DNA of 64,000 nucleotides from Bifidobacterium amazonense (GCF_018555435.2 NZ_JAFEJT020000005.1:26340-90339); one strand, 5' to 3'; shown: positions 44,786 to 58,763, counted from the first letter of the stretch. Notes: generated from the letters alone by a model not told the origin. Numbers and translations: made by a program.

Positions 44786-45634
44786 ATGAGCAACAGCACC
44801 TTCAATCCGAATTCCAGCAACGGCACCGATCCGACCATGGCAGACGCCGACCGCACCGTGCCGCTGGCGACCAGCCACGCCGACGCTGCGGACGACGCGC
44901 AGCCGACGTACCGCACGTATCACAATGCGGCGCCGACCACGTCCGGGTTTGCGTCCGCCGGCGCCGCGAACGAGACCAACGACACTGCATCCGCCGCAGC
45001 ATCCGCCGGCGGCGCCGACGCGCAGCACGCCGCGCAGGGCGAGGGACAGCAGTACGCGGCCGCGCAGGGCTATCCGCAGCAGCCGTACGGCCAGTACCCG
45101 CCGCAGTACGGACAGTACGGACAGTACGGTCAGAACGCGCAGGGCGCTTGGCAGCAGCCTCCGGTGTGGACCGCGCAGAACGCGACGGGAACAGGCGTTC
45201 CGGGAGTCCCGGGCGTGCCCGGGGTTGCGGCGGCGAACGGCGCTCCGCAGGGCAAGAAGGCGCTGGCGAAGGCGTGGGGCCTCGTCGCGGCCGTCTCGCT
45301 GGTATGCGGTCTGATCGGCGGAGGCATCGGCGCGTTCGCGGTGACCGAGCTCGTCGGCGACCGCGGCGGCTCCTCCAGCCAGCAGATGAACATGCAGATG
45401 CCCGGCGGTGGCATGGGCGGCCAGTCCGGCAACGGCCAGTCGGGCAATGGCCAGTCCGGCAACGGCATGGGAGGCGGCATCCCCGGCAGCGCGAACGGCC
45501 AGTCCGGCTCGTCCGACGGACAGTCAGCCGGTGGCCAGTCGTCCGATGGCCAGTCCGGATCCTCAAACGGCGGCGGCTCCAATGATTCGAGCAGCTATTA
45601 CGGCTCCTCCAGCGACGATCTGATCGAATCCTGA
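44786..45634 (+). CDS. Single-span membrane protein with Gln/Tyr/Pro-rich and Gly/Ser/Gln-rich ends
   Basis: 282 residues. The N-terminal 170 are hydrophilic, Ala- then Gln/Tyr/Pro-rich (GQYPPQYGQYGQYGQ near 97-115). One membrane helix is near 171-192 (LVAAVSLVCGLIGGGIGAFAV). The outer C-terminal tail is a run of QSGNG, GQSG and SSNGG repeats (residues 205-282). CCCCGAAAGGA precedes the ATG. It lies 134 bases after the beta-helix protein gene and shares the GGGMGG element with it, so the two may form a surface pair. Function unknown. Confidence 0.75.
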   Translation: MSNSTFNPNSSNGTDPTMADADRTVPLATSHADAADDAQPTYRTYHNAAPTTSGFASAGAANETNDTASAAASAGGADAQHAAQGEGQQYAAAQGYPQQPYGQYPPQYGQYGQYGQNAQGAWQQPPVWTAQNATGTGVPGVPGVPGVAAANGAPQGKKALAKAWGLVAAVSLVCGLIGGGIGAFAVTELVGDRGGSSSQQMNMQMPGGGMGGQSGNGQSGNGQSGNGMGGGIPGSANGQSGSSDGQSAGGQSSDGQSGSSNGGGSNDSSSYYGSSSDDLIES

Positions 45635-45716
45635 GCCTGATCGCTTATCGAATGCGACAGACCGTGGCCGCAACCCATCGCCATGGATTGCGGCCACCAA
45701 AACGCCGGCAATACTC

Positions 45717-45898
45717 ACTACGTGTAGCGGTTTCTCCCCTTCACCATTCTCTATCTCGCTTACGTGTAGCGGCCAATCGCGGCAACGCATAGTATGACGG
45801 GCAGCATTCCGACGCAACTACTGCCCGTAACGCAGACGAACCGCTACACGTAAGCGGGATGGATCTCGCACGAAGCAAGAAACCGCTACACGTAAGCG
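45717..45898. repeat. CGCTTACGTGTAGCGG repeat cluster, locus 2
   Basis: Direct copies at 45717-45730 (ACTACGTGTAGCGG, one change) and 45757-45772 (perfect), then inverted copies at 45841-45856 and 45883-45898 (both perfect). Together they make a nested inverted repeat within the 365-base gap 45635-45999, which has no gene. Same unit as locus 1 at 20989-21129. Confidence 0.88.
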
Positions 45899-45999
45899 AA
45901 ATGGAAGCCCACAATCACCTTCAACCCGTCGAAGCGGCTGCGAACCGCCTGTGCAGGTACGCAGCCGCATTGCTTATCCCGCCGAATCCCGTCGCGGAA

Positions 46000-46467
46000 T
46001 CAGTCGGTGAAGATCTTGTCGCCGTAGTCCTTCCAGTCGGGGCGGGGCGTGCCGTCGCGCAGGCTGTCGCGGATGTCGCCGTAGAAGTGGAGCTTGCGCA
46101 GCACATGATGGTAGGCGGCTTCGAGCGCGCGGCGCTGCTCTTCGATGGCGACGCGGCGTTCGGCGAGCAGTTCGACCATGTCGTCGATGTGCTCGTCCTC
46201 GTTCGCCTCGTACATGAAGAAGCGCTTGATTTCGTCGATCGTCATGCCGGCGTCCTTGAAGCAGCAGATCGATCCGAGCCGCCACACATGCCATTGGCGG
46301 TAGACGCGCTGGCCGCTGGCCGTACGCTCCACGCCGGGCAGCAGGCCAACCTCCTCGTAGTAGCGCAGTGCGGAGGGCTCCATATGGAAGCGCTTCGCCA
46401 TGTCGCGGATCGTATATCGGCGTTCGTCGCCGTTCTCGCAGCATTCGTCGGTCTCGTCATTCGCCAT
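46000..46467 (-). CDS. MerR-family transcriptional regulator
   Basis: 155 residues. The MerR winged helix is at about 18-85 (YTIRDMAKRFHMEPSALRYYEEVGLL) and a coiled-coil helix follows (DDMVELLAERRVAIEEQRRALEAAYHHV, split over about 110-140). GGAGGGG precedes the ATG and overlaps the stop of the translation-GTPase gene 3 bases upstream, so both are one operon. Effector unknown. Confidence 0.9.
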   Translation of the reverse strand: MANDETDECCENGDERRYTIRDMAKRFHMEPSALRYYEEVGLLPGVERTASGQRVYRQWHVWRLGSICCFKDAGMTIDEIKRFFMYEANEDEHIDDMVELLAERRVAIEEQRRALEAAYHHVLRKLHFYGDIRDSLRDGTPRPDWKDYGDKIFTD

Positions 46468-46470
46468 TGG

Positions 46471-48711
46471 TCAGTCCCCTCCCCGATCGTCGTTCCAGTC
46501 GGTCGCATAGTCGAGATGCTTGAAGTCCGGCACCTTGTACCACTTGACCGGATAGCCGGCCCCGTGCGCGCAGAACACCGAGTCCGGCGTGTTCTCCAGG
46601 TCGGATTCGGGGTCGTAGTCGGCCCGCGCGATCACCTCGTCGGCGTCGTGGCAGGGCCGGTAGCCGCCGAACGTGCAGGAGAGCCGGCCGAGCCCGTGCG
46701 TGTACGCGTTCACGTCCATCGCATAGTCGCGCATTTCGGACACCGGGCAGTCGCCTTCGAGCACCGCGTAGTCGCCGTCGGTCGTGACCGGGTCGAACGT
46801 GCCAGCCATGCGCTGCACGTCGGACATGGCGCGGCCGATCATGTCCTGCGGGATTTCCAGGCGGAACCGGTACCACGGTTCGAGCAGGCGGCACCAGCCG
46901 GGGTCGACCGGCATCGCGGACACGTCGCCGTCGCCCGCCGAACCGGGCTGATCGGCCATTCCGATCTTCGCGCCCGTCTTGCGATCGCGCGCGTTCGCCG
47001 CGTTCGCCCCGTCACCGGTCGTCGTTCCGGACTGATCCGCCGCGCCCGCCTTGCGATCGCGCGCAGCGGCATCGTCCGCACCGTCGTCAACCGCGCCCCG
47101 GCCGTATCCGGACACGTCGCCTTCCGCGCGCGCCATCATCAGGCCCTCGCGCACGGCGCGATACGTGGCCTGGCGGAAATCGCCGCCCTCGGTATGCTTT
47201 TCGTGCGCGCGTCCGGCCACGAGCGTGAGCCGCATGTCGGTGATCGGCGAGCCGGTGAGCACGCCCAGATGCTCCTTTTCGCGCAGATGCGTGAGGATGA
47301 GCCGCTGCCAGTTGCGCGCGAGCACGTTTTCGCTCACCGCGCTGGCAAAGCTCAGGCCGCTGCCCGGCTCGGCCGGTTCGAGCAGGATGTGCGCCTCGGC
47401 GTAGTGGCGCAGCGGCTCGAAATGGCCCACGCCCTCGACCGGATGCGTGATGGTTTCGCGGTACAGGATGCCGCCCGGCCCGAAGCCGATGTCGAGCCCG
47501 AACCGGTCGTACATGATCTGCTCGACGATTTCCAGCTGCACCGCGCCCATGAGCTGCACATGGATCTCCTGCAGGCGCGGCACCCACACGACGCGCAGCA
47601 GCGGATCCTCATCGTCGAGCTCGCGCAGCGCGACCAGGCACTTGTGCACGTCGTTGCCGCGCGTCTCGAGCGTGTACGTGAGCACCGGCTGCAGGCTCGG
47701 ACTGCCCGCGTCCGGCTCGAAGCCGAGCCCTTCGCCAGGGAACGTGTGCGTCAGTCCGGTGACGGCGCACACCGCGCCGGCCGGCACGCGTTCGACGGTC
47801 GTGAACTTCGCGCCGGAGTAGACGCGCACCTGATCGGCCTTTTCGCTCCACGGATCGTCCGCGGCGTCCGTGGGGCCCGCCGGGTCGCCGGCTTCCGCCG
47901 CAGCATCGCGAGCATTGGTGAGCGTCATCTTCGCGCGCAGCTCGCCGCCGGTAACCTTCAGCCATGTCAGCCGGTTGCCCTGCGCGTCGTGCGAGATTTT
48001 GTAGATGCGCGCGCCGAACGCGTCGCCGTACCGCGGCTCGCGCACGTACCGTTCGAATCCGGACAGGAACTCGGCGATGCCGTCCATGCGCAGCGCGGAT
48101 CCCCAGAAGCACGGGAACAGCTTGCGCTCGGCGATCATCCTGCGCACGTCGTCGTCGGATACGCGACCGTTCGCAAGGAACGCGTCGGTCGCGGCCTCGT
48201 CCTGCATCGCGACGTCCTCGGATTCCTCCGGTGCGACGTCGCCCTGAAAGTCGACGCAGCCGTCGCCGAACCTGCGCCGCAGCTGCGCGAGCAGGGCGAC
48301 ACGGTCCGCGCCCGGCGCGTCCATCTTGTTGACGAAGACGAACGTCGGCACACGGTAGCGCGCGAGCAGCCGCCACAGCGTCGCCGTGTGCCCCTGCACG
48401 CCGTCCGCGCCGGAGACGACCAGGATCGCATAGTCGAGCACGTTCAGCGTGCGTTCCGTTTCGGCCGCGAAGTCGACGTGGCCGGGCGTGTCGAGCAGGG
48501 TGAGTTCGAGATCGCCGGTTTCGATGACGGCCGGTTCGGCGAAGATCGTGATGCCGCGCGCGCGTTCCATCGCGTCGGTGTCGAGAAACGCGTCGCCGTG
48601 GTCGACGCGGCCGAGCTTGCGAATCGTGCCGGTGTCGTACAGCAGCGCTTCGGACAGCGTGGTCTTGCCCGCGTCCACATGAGCGAGGATGCCTGCGACG
48701 ATGCGTTTCAT
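46471..48711 (-). CDS. TetM/TetW-like translational GTPase (EF-G family)
   Basis: 746 residues, about 100 longer than TetM/TetW. G motifs: AHVDAGKT near 10-17, DTPGHVDF near 74-81, VNKMD near 127-131. Domain III-V features typical of ribosomal protection proteins follow. A low-complexity insert of about 65 residues lies near 535-600 and contains two copies of the ARDRK.GA..DQ.G unit. AAGGAG precedes the ATG. It is co-transcribed with a MerR gene, suggesting induction by a drug or stress. Resistance cannot be claimed from sequence; chromosomal relatives in Actinobacteria may act as ordinary translation factors. Confidence 0.85.
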   Translation of the reverse strand: MKRIVAGILAHVDAGKTTLSEALLYDTGTIRKLGRVDHGDAFLDTDAMERARGITIFAEPAVIETGDLELTLLDTPGHVDFAAETERTLNVLDYAILVVSGADGVQGHTATLWRLLARYRVPTFVFVNKMDAPGADRVALLAQLRRRFGDGCVDFQGDVAPEESEDVAMQDEAATDAFLANGRVSDDDVRRMIAERKLFPCFWGSALRMDGIAEFLSGFERYVREPRYGDAFGARIYKISHDAQGNRLTWLKVTGGELRAKMTLTNARDAAAEAGDPAGPTDAADDPWSEKADQVRVYSGAKFTTVERVPAGAVCAVTGLTHTFPGEGLGFEPDAGSPSLQPVLTYTLETRGNDVHKCLVALRELDDEDPLLRVVWVPRLQEIHVQLMGAVQLEIVEQIMYDRFGLDIGFGPGGILYRETITHPVEGVGHFEPLRHYAEAHILLEPAEPGSGLSFASAVSENVLARNWQRLILTHLREKEHLGVLTGSPITDMRLTLVAGRAHEKHTEGGDFRQATYRAVREGLMMARAEGDVSGYGRGAVDDGADDAAARDRKAGAADQSGTTTGDGANAANARDRKTGAKIGMADQPGSAGDGDVSAMPVDPGWCRLLEPWYRFRLEIPQDMIGRAMSDVQRMAGTFDPVTTDGDYAVLEGDCPVSEMRDYAMDVNAYTHGLGRLSCTFGGYRPCHDADEVIARADYDPESDLENTPDSVFCAHGAGYPVKWYKVPDFKHLDYATDWNDDRGGD

Positions 48712-48947
48712 ACGATGATCCCGACTCCTTCCGTCATAGTTTCACAGCATGTTCCACGACGAGTTTCACGATATGTTTCACTGGTGTCCGATCGTGAACG
48801 GCCGCGACACACCAGCATACCCATCACGGCTCACCGCATATGCCGGAACGCAGGCCGCCGAACAACGGCAACGCGTAAACAATATGTGAATTCCACTATC
48901 CGAGTATTGACAACACCCGTGTCTCGATTAAGGGCTTGAATAGAGGC

Positions 48948-50810
48948 ATGGCAGAAATGAGATCCGCGAAACTGATGAATGGGCGCGTATTCGCGGGCGC
49001 CCGAGCCCTCTACCGTGCCGCCGGTGTCGACGGCAAGGATTTCGGCAAGCCGATTATCGCCATCGCCAACTCGTTTGACGAGTTCCTCCCCGGCCACGTA
49101 CACCTCAACAAGGTCGGCCGCATCGTCTCCGAGGCGATCAAGGAAGCCGGCGGCATCCCGCGCGAGTTCAACACGATGGCAGTGGACGACGGCATCGCCA
49201 TGGGCCACACCGGCATGCTGTACTCGCTCCCCTCGCGCGACATCATCGCCGACACGGTCGAATACCAGGTGAACGCGCACTGCGCCGACGCGCTGATCTG
49301 CATCCCGAACTGCGACAAGGTCGTGCCGGGCATGCTCATGGCCGCGCTGCGCCTCAACATCCCGACGATCTTCGTCTCCGGCGGCCCGATGGAGGCCGGC
49401 ACCACGGTGCTCGCCGACGGCACCGTCAAGAAGAACACCGATCTGATCTCCGTCATGTACGCGTCCGCCGACGACAACATCTCGGAAGAGGACCTGCTCA
49501 ACTACGAGAAGACCGTGTGCCCGACCTGCGGTTCGTGCGCCGGCATGTTCACCGCGAACTCGATGAACTGCCTCACCGAAGCTATCGGCCTCGCCCTGCC
49601 GGGCAACGGCACGATCCTGGCCTCGCACGGCTTCCGCAAGGAGCTGTTCCGCAAGGCCGCGCGCGAAATCGTGCACATCGCGAACCGCTACTACAAGGAG
49701 GACGACGATTCCGTGCTGCCGCGTTCGATCGCGACCAAGCACGCGTTCGAGAACGCGATGACGATGGACGTCGCCATGGGCGGCTCCACGAACACCGTGC
49801 TGCACATCCTCGCGATGGCCCAGTCCGCGGACGTGGACTTCACGCTGGACGACATCGAGCGCATCTCGCACACCGTGCCGTGCATCTGCAAGGCTTCCCC
49901 GTCCGGCAAGTGGGAGATCTCCGACGTGCACCGCGCCGGCGGCATCACCGGCATTCTCGGCGAGCTCGACCGCGCCGGCAAGCTGCACCGCGACGTGCAT
50001 TCGGTCGACTATCCGTCGCTCGAGGCCAAGCTGGACGACTGGGACATCATGCGTCCGACCTGCACCGAAGAGGCCAAGACCATGTACCATGCGGCGCCGG
50101 GCCACATCATCTCCCCGGAGCCGTGGACGCACGAGACGCTGTTCGACTCGCTCGACACCGACCGCGTGAACGGCGCCATCCACGACATCAACCACCCGGA
50201 GATCCACGAGGGCGGTCTGGCCGTGCTGCGCGGCAACCTCGCGCCCGACGGCTGCGTCGTCAAGACCGCCGGCGTGCCGGAGGAGATCTGGAAGTTCCGC
50301 GGACCGGCGCTGGTCGTCGAATCGCAGGAGCAGGCCATCGAGGTCATCCTCAACGACACGCTCAAGCCGGGCATGGCGCTGGTGATCCGCTACGAGGGTC
50401 CGAAGGGCGGCCCGGGCATGCAGGAGATGCTGTACCCGACCTCCTTCGTCAAGGGCAAGGGCATCGGCAAGCAGGTCGCCATGCTCACCGACGGCCGTTA
50501 CTCCGGCGGCTCCTCGGGCCTGGCCATCGGCCACATCGCGCCTGAGGCCGCGAACAAGGGCCCGATCGCGCTCATCAAGAACGGCGACATCATCAACATC
50601 GACATCGAGAACCGTTCGGTGAACGTGGAGCTGACTGACGAGCAGCTGGCCGAGCGCCGCGCCGAGCTCGAGGCCGGCGACGGCTACGTGGCGCACCGCG
50701 ACCGCAAGGTGTCGCAGGCGCTCAAGGCGTACGCCGCGTTCGCGCGTTCCGCCGACAAGGGTGCTACGCGTGACCCTGAGCTGATCAACAAGCTCTCCGG
50801 TCTCGCCTGA
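48948..50810 (+). CDS. ilvD: Dihydroxy-acid dehydratase
   Basis: 620 residues from the ATG at 48948 (AGAGG 4 bases before); a TTG at 48936 also opens the frame. The family features are the cysteine motif [10 protein letters not shown] with CIPNCDKV near 120, [17 protein letters not shown] near 190-206 and the end block [16 protein letters not shown]. It dehydrates dihydroxyisovalerate and its homologue in valine, leucine and isoleucine synthesis. Divergent from the tet-like GTPase and followed by a strong shared terminator. Confidence 0.96.
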   Translation: MAEMRSAKLMNGRVFAGARALYRAAGVDGKDFGKPIIAIANSFDEFLPGHVHLNKVGRIVSEAIKEAGGIPREFNTMAVDDGIAMGHTGMLYSLPSRDIIADTVEYQVNAHCADALICIPNCDKVVPGMLMAALRLNIPTIFVSGGPMEAGTTVLADGTVKKNTDLISVMYASADDNISEEDLLNYEKTVCPTCGSCAGMFTANSMNCLTEAIGLALPGNGTILASHGFRKELFRKAAREIVHIANRYYKEDDDSVLPRSIATKHAFENAMTMDVAMGGSTNTVLHILAMAQSADVDFTLDDIERISHTVPCICKASPSGKWEISDVHRAGGITGILGELDRAGKLHRDVHSVDYPSLEAKLDDWDIMRPTCTEEAKTMYHAAPGHIISPEPWTHETLFDSLDTDRVNGAIHDINHPEIHEGGLAVLRGNLAPDGCVVKTAGVPEEIWKFRGPALVVESQEQAIEVILNDTLKPGMALVIRYEGPKGGPGMQEMLYPTSFVKGKGIGKQVAMLTDGRYSGGSSGLAIGHIAPEAANKGPIALIKNGDIINIDIENRSVNVELTDEQLAERRAELEAGDGYVAHRDRKVSQALKAYAAFARSADKGATRDPELINKLSGLA

Positions 50811-50830
50811 TCGGCGTCTTGCACGATATT

Positions 50831-50871
50831 GAGAAAGCCCTCCCGAATGAATGATTCGGGAGGGCTTTCTC
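50831..50871. terminator. Bidirectional terminator between ilvD and pyrF/gmk
   Basis: 18-bp perfect arms GAGAAAGCCCTCCCGAAT and its complement around 5 bases. The arms carry A and T runs on either side of the GC core, so it can end transcription from both convergent genes. Confidence 0.93.
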
Positions 50872-50970
50872 TATCAGTTCGTATCAACCGTATTCATTCC
50901 ATCATCCACTGGTGCCGGCATCGTTGAATAACGCGTGCGACTTCAAGGCGCACCGAAGGAAGGCGCTCCG

Positions 50971-52796
50971 TTATTCAGCGATGCCGTATTCTTTGGCGAT
51001 GAGGGTCCACAACTCCTCCGCCGCCTTGTCGACGTTGTCGTTGACGATGGTCACGTCGAATTCGCTTTCGGCAGCGAGTTCGACCTTGGCGGTTTCGAGG
51101 CGGCGCTTGCGCTGGGCTTCGGTTTCGGTGCCGCGGCCGACGAGGCGGCGGACGAGTTCGTCGAAGCTGGGCGGGGCGATGAAGACGGAGAGGACTTCAA
51201 GGCCGAGGTCCTTGGCGGTTTCCTTGACTCGACGGGCACCCTGCAGGTCGATTTCGAGGATCGTGGGCGTGCCTGCGGCGAGATGCTCCTCGACAGGCTT
51301 GAGCGGGGTGCCGTAGTGGGCCATGCCGTGCACGACGGCGGTTTCGAGGAACTCCCCCGCCGCTTCCTTGGCGATGAATTCGTCCTCGCTCATGAACCAG
51401 TAGTTGATGCCGTCGATTTCGCCGGGGCGAGGGTCGCGCGTGGTGGCGGAAACGGACACCCACACTTCGGGATGCTTCTTGCGCAGCGCGTTCTCCACGG
51501 TGCCCTTACCGACGCCGGCCGGACCGGTGAGCACCAACAGACGGCCGCCGTGCATGGCCCGCTTCATCTGCTGTTCGCGCACGTCCTGCGTGCTTTCGTC
51601 GGACACGACGGAAGGCGCGTTCGTCTTCGCGGCGTCGACATCGGACGCATCGGACTTGCCGGATGCGGCCTTCGCGGTCTCGGCGTCGGTGCGATCCGCG
51701 GCTGCCGCCGTATCGGTCCCTTCGTGCGCGGTTGCGGCGGGCGTCGCATCGTGGTCGGCCGCAACGGGCTGATCGGCCGCGGCGGCCGGCACGTCGGCAC
51801 TCGCGACGGCTGTGCCGGCATCACCGGACACGCGGGAGGCGGATCCCATGTCCACGACGATCGGCGCGTTCGGATCGGCCGGATGCTTGTCCGCGGCCTT
51901 GGTCGCCTCGAGCAGCGCCTGGCGCACGTCGAGCGAGATCGCTTCCGTCGCCTGCGACAGCGCGGCGATGTCGGGACCGTGCGAGGCGATGAAACGCGAC
52001 ACGGTGACGAGCACGTTGCCGCGCGTGCCCTTGAACACGGTGCGCAGGTCCTTGGCTTCGGCGCCCTGCCAGCCGTAGCCGGGAGACAGGATCGGACCGG
52101 TGAACTGCGCGGGGTCGATGCCGCTGTCGCTGATCCACTGGCCGATGGTCGCGCCAATGATCAGGCCGACCGAACCCATGCCGTTGATGCCTTCGTTGAA
52201 TTTCTGCACGGTGCTGGCCACGCCGTACGCCACGGTCTTGCCCTTGTAGTCGCCGCTTTGGCGGATGGCGGTCTGCAGGCTCGCGCCTTCCTCGTTCGAG
52301 GTGAGGGAGGCGACGAACACGCCGCGGCCGTTGTTGAGCGCGTCGTTGATCACGCCGCCGAGCGAACGTGCGCCGTAGTACGGCAGCAGCGTGATCGCGT
52401 CGGCGAGCAGCGGGGCGCCCGGCTTGAAATACGCGTCGGAAATCGCGGAGATCGTGGTAGACAGGCCGCCGTGCAGGCAGTCGACGATGGTGATGATGCC
52501 CATCTGGCGCGCCGCGTACAGCACGCGCTCGAGCGCCGCGAAGCCCTTCGAGCCGTAGCGTTCGAACATCGAGGACTGGAATTTGACGGCGGCGGCGCGG
52601 CCGGACGCGGCCTGCAGCATGCGCATGGCATACAGCTCCGCGCCCTCCGCATCGACGTTGTAGCCCCAGTCAGTGAGGAGCTTGCGATGCGGGTCGATTC
52701 CTACGCACAACGGGCCGTACTTGGCCATCGAATTGCTCAGGCGCAGACCGAAATCGGAGCGCTGAGCCTGCTGCTCTTCACTGCTGAGGCTGTTGA

Positions 52797-52800
<4 letters not shown>
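50971..52800 (-). CDS. Fused orotidine-5'-phosphate decarboxylase and guanylate kinase
   Basis: 609 residues in one frame. Residues 1-320 are a type 2 PyrF decarboxylase ([10 protein letters not shown] near 33-42, [14 protein letters not shown] near 70-83, [10 protein letters not shown] near 102-111). Residues about 325-417 are an Ala/Asp-rich linker. Residues 418-609 are a complete guanylate kinase with P-loop [10 protein letters not shown] near 425-434 and [13 protein letters not shown]. It makes UMP from OMP and phosphorylates GMP. The ATG overlaps the carB stop by 4 bases, so it is translationally coupled to carAB. Confidence 0.92.
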
Positions 52801-56175
<3,375 letters not shown>

Positions 56176-56183
<8 letters not shown>

Positions 56184-57405
56184 TGCGCTTCTCCTCCTTG
56201 GCAGTCTTCGTCGTCTTCATCAGGTCGACGAAACGGTCGAACAGATATGCGGCGTCATGCGGGCCGGCCGCCGCCTCCGGGTGGTACTGGACGGAGAACG
56301 CGGGGATGTCCACGCACTGCAGTCCCTCGACCACGTCGTCGTTGAGGTCGATGTGCGAGACGAACACCTTGCCGTACCTGCCGTTCTCGTACGGGGCGTC
56401 CACGGTCTCGCCGATCGGCGCGTCCACGGCGAAGCCGTGGTTGTGCGCGGTGACCTCGACCTTGCCGGTGGTCACGTCCTTGACCGGCTGGTTGATGCCG
56501 CGGTGGCCGAACTTGAGCTTGTAGGTGCCGAAGCCGAGCGCGCGGCCGAGCAGCTGGTTGCCGAAGCAGATGCCGAAGAACGGGTAGCCGGCGTCGAGCA
56601 CCTTGCGCAGCAGCTCGACTTCGGGGCCGGCCTGCTCCGGGTCGCCCGGACCGTTGGAGAAGAACACGCCGTCCGGGTTGAGGTTTTCGATCTCCTCGAA
56701 CGTGACGGTGGACGGCACGACGTGCACGCGGCAGCCGCGCTCGGCCATGCGGTGCGGCGTCATGGCCTTGATGCCAAGGTCCACGGCCGCGACGGTGAAC
56801 AGCGGCTCCTTGCCCTCGAATTCGCCGCACGGCTCGATGGTGTAGGTTTCCTTGGTGCTGACCTCGTCGTAGAGGCTCAGGCCCTTCATCTGCGGCGTGG
56901 CCTTGACTTCGGCCAGCATGGACGCGACGGAGCGCAGCGTGCCGGTGCCCTCGTCGATCAGCGCGTCGCCGGAGAAGATGGCCGCGCGCATCACGCCGGC
57001 CGTGCGCAGGTGACGCACCAGCTTGCGCGTGTCGATATGGCACAGGCCGACGATGCCCTCGCGCTTGAGGTCGTCGTCGAGAGAGCCGGTGGCGCGCCAG
57101 TTGCTCACGGTCGGGCTGGGATCGCGCACGATGTAGCCGGCAACCCAGATGCGAGAGGACTCGGGGTCTTCCTGATTGATTCCGGTGTCCCCGATGTGCG
57201 GGAACGTCTGCACCACGATCTGCCGATCGTAGCTCGGATCAGTCAGCGTCTCCTGGTAGCCGGTCATGCCGGTTGCGAACACGATTTCGCCGCTGGTCTT
57301 GCCGATGGCGCCGTAGGGGTCTCCCACATACACTTGCCCGTCCTCAAGAACAAGAACGGCTTCATCAGGGGAAAAACTCACGGCTTCGGAATCAATCTGG
57401 TTCAC
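56176..57405 (-). CDS. carA: Carbamoyl-phosphate synthase small subunit (glutamine amidotransferase)
   Basis: 409 residues from the GTG at 57405, 6 bases after AGGGGG; a TTG at 57408 is in frame but too near. Residues 15-165 are the CPSase small N-domain ([33 protein letters not shown]). The class I glutaminase holds the nucleophile Cys in [16 protein letters not shown] near 280-295 and His-Pro-Glu in [13 protein letters not shown]. It delivers ammonia to CarB. Read after nusB with a 94-base gap. Confidence 0.95.
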
Positions 57406-57498
57406 CAAAACCCCCTTAATTACTCGGGATATTCGTCACTCACGATAGCGGCCGGCGGGGACTGGCGAACCCGAACGAAACCGCTGGAAATGTGCTGT

Positions 57499-58035
57499 TT
57501 ATTCGGACTCGCCGGTCGTTTCGGCGCTCTCGTCGGCGTTCTGCGCGCCCGGCTCGGACGGCTGATCGTCGGCGTGGTCATCGGTGTGTTCGGCGTCGAC
57601 GGTCCCGGACCGCGACGGACCGTCGTCGACGGGACGCTCGATGTCGTTGCACACGGCGCTCAGCAGGCCGTGGATGAACGCCGGGGAGTCGTCGTCGCAC
57701 AGGGTCTTCGCGAGGCCGAGGGCCTCGTCGATGGCGACCTTGTTCGGCACTTCGTCGTTGAACAGGATCTCCCACACGGCGATGCGCAGAATGTTGCGGT
57801 CGACGACCGGCATGCGCCAGACCTTCCAGCCAGTGGAATGGTCGTTCAGCGTGCGGTCGATGTCACGACGGTGCTCGGCGACGCCGCGCACGATGTCGAT
57901 GGCGTAATCGGGAAGCGGGGTCTGCGCGCCCGGCTCGGCGATGCGCTCAGCAAGAAGGGACAGGATATCCTGTCCCTTCTCGTCCGCTTCGTACAACGTG
58001 TTCAGAGCCCTCTTGCGGGCGGTGGAACGTGCCAT
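57499..58035 (-). CDS. nusB: Transcription antitermination factor NusB
   Basis: 178 residues. NusB core from residue 2 (ARSTARKRALNTLYEAD) to about 140 (ALGLAKTLCDDDSPAFIHGLLSAV), followed by an acidic low-complexity tail of about 35 residues rich in Asp, Glu and Ser. It takes part in rRNA transcription antitermination with NusE. It lies 45 bases after efp and leads into carA in the same direction. Confidence 0.94.
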   Translation of the reverse strand: MARSTARKRALNTLYEADEKGQDILSLLAERIAEPGAQTPLPDYAIDIVRGVAEHRRDIDRTLNDHSTGWKVWRMPVVDRNILRIAVWEILFNDEVPNKVAIDEALGLAKTLCDDDSPAFIHGLLSAVCNDIERPVDDGPSRSGTVDAEHTDDHADDQPSEPGAQNADESAETTGESE

Positions 58036-58080
58036 GAAGCTCTCTATTCCTTTGGTCCCAGCGGATCCAGTACCCGCGGA

Positions 58081-58647
58081 TCAGTTGTTTTCGCGGCCGA
58101 GGTAGGAGCCGTCGCGGGTGTCGACCTTGACCTTCTCGCCCTCGTTGATGAACAGCGGAACCTGGATCTCGGCGCCGGTCTCGACGGTGGCCGGCTTGGT
58201 GCCGGCGTTGGAGCGGTTGCCCTGCAGGCCCGGCTCGGTGTGGGTGATGGTCAGGATCACGGAAGCCGGCAGTTCGACGGACAGCGGGGTGCCGTCGTGG
58301 AAGGAGACCACGCAGTCGGTGCCCTCGAGCAGGTACTTGGCCTGATCGCCGACCAGCGACTTCGGGATGTAGATCTGATCGTAGGTGGTCATGTCCATGA
58401 AGACGAAGTTCTCGCCGTCCTCGTAGGAGTACTGCAGGTTGCGGTTGTCGACGGTCTCGAACTCCATCTTCATACCCGCGTTGAAGGTCTTGTCGACGAT
58501 CTTGCCGGACAGGACGTTCTTGATGGTGGTGCGCACGAAGGCGGGGCCCTTGCCCGGCTTGACGTGCTGGAACTTGGTGACGGTCCACAGCTGGCCGTCG
58601 AGGTTCAGGACGGAACCGTTCTTGATGTCATTGGTAGTCTGTGCCAC
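58081..58647 (-). CDS. efp: Elongation factor P
   Basis: 188 residues with GTG start at 58647 (AGGTGAG before it). All three EF-P domains are present: the KOW-like N-domain with the loop [13 protein letters not shown], whose Lys at residue 32 region is the usual modification site, the middle domain, and the C-terminal [20 protein letters not shown] and GSYLGRENN. It relieves stalling at polyproline. First gene of the efp-nusB-carAB-pyrF/gmk run. Confidence 0.96.
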   Translation of the reverse strand: MAQTTNDIKNGSVLNLDGQLWTVTKFQHVKPGKGPAFVRTTIKNVLSGKIVDKTFNAGMKMEFETVDNRNLQYSYEDGENFVFMDMTTYDQIYIPKSLVGDQAKYLLEGTDCVVSFHDGTPLSVELPASVILTITHTEPGLQGNRSNAGTKPATVETGAEIQVPLFINEGEKVKVDTRDGSYLGRENN

Positions 58648-58763
58648 AGTTACTCACCTATTCGTTTGATTGAATGTGCGTGAAGCTTAAAAATAGCCTT
58701 CGCTATTATGCCATACCGCCTATACAGGCGTTTCATGGACTGTTCCGGACTTGCATCCGATAT

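Noticed and set aside
46471..48711. Acquired tetracycline resistance gene tet(W) or tet(M)
   Set aside because: The protein is longer and GC-rich like its surroundings, without mobile genes nearby; resistance cannot be claimed from sequence.
45859..48939. 1026-codon plus-strand open frame
   Set aside because: Antisense of the MerR and TetM/W-like genes, with no ribosome site and a composition of Arg, Val, His and Ala only.
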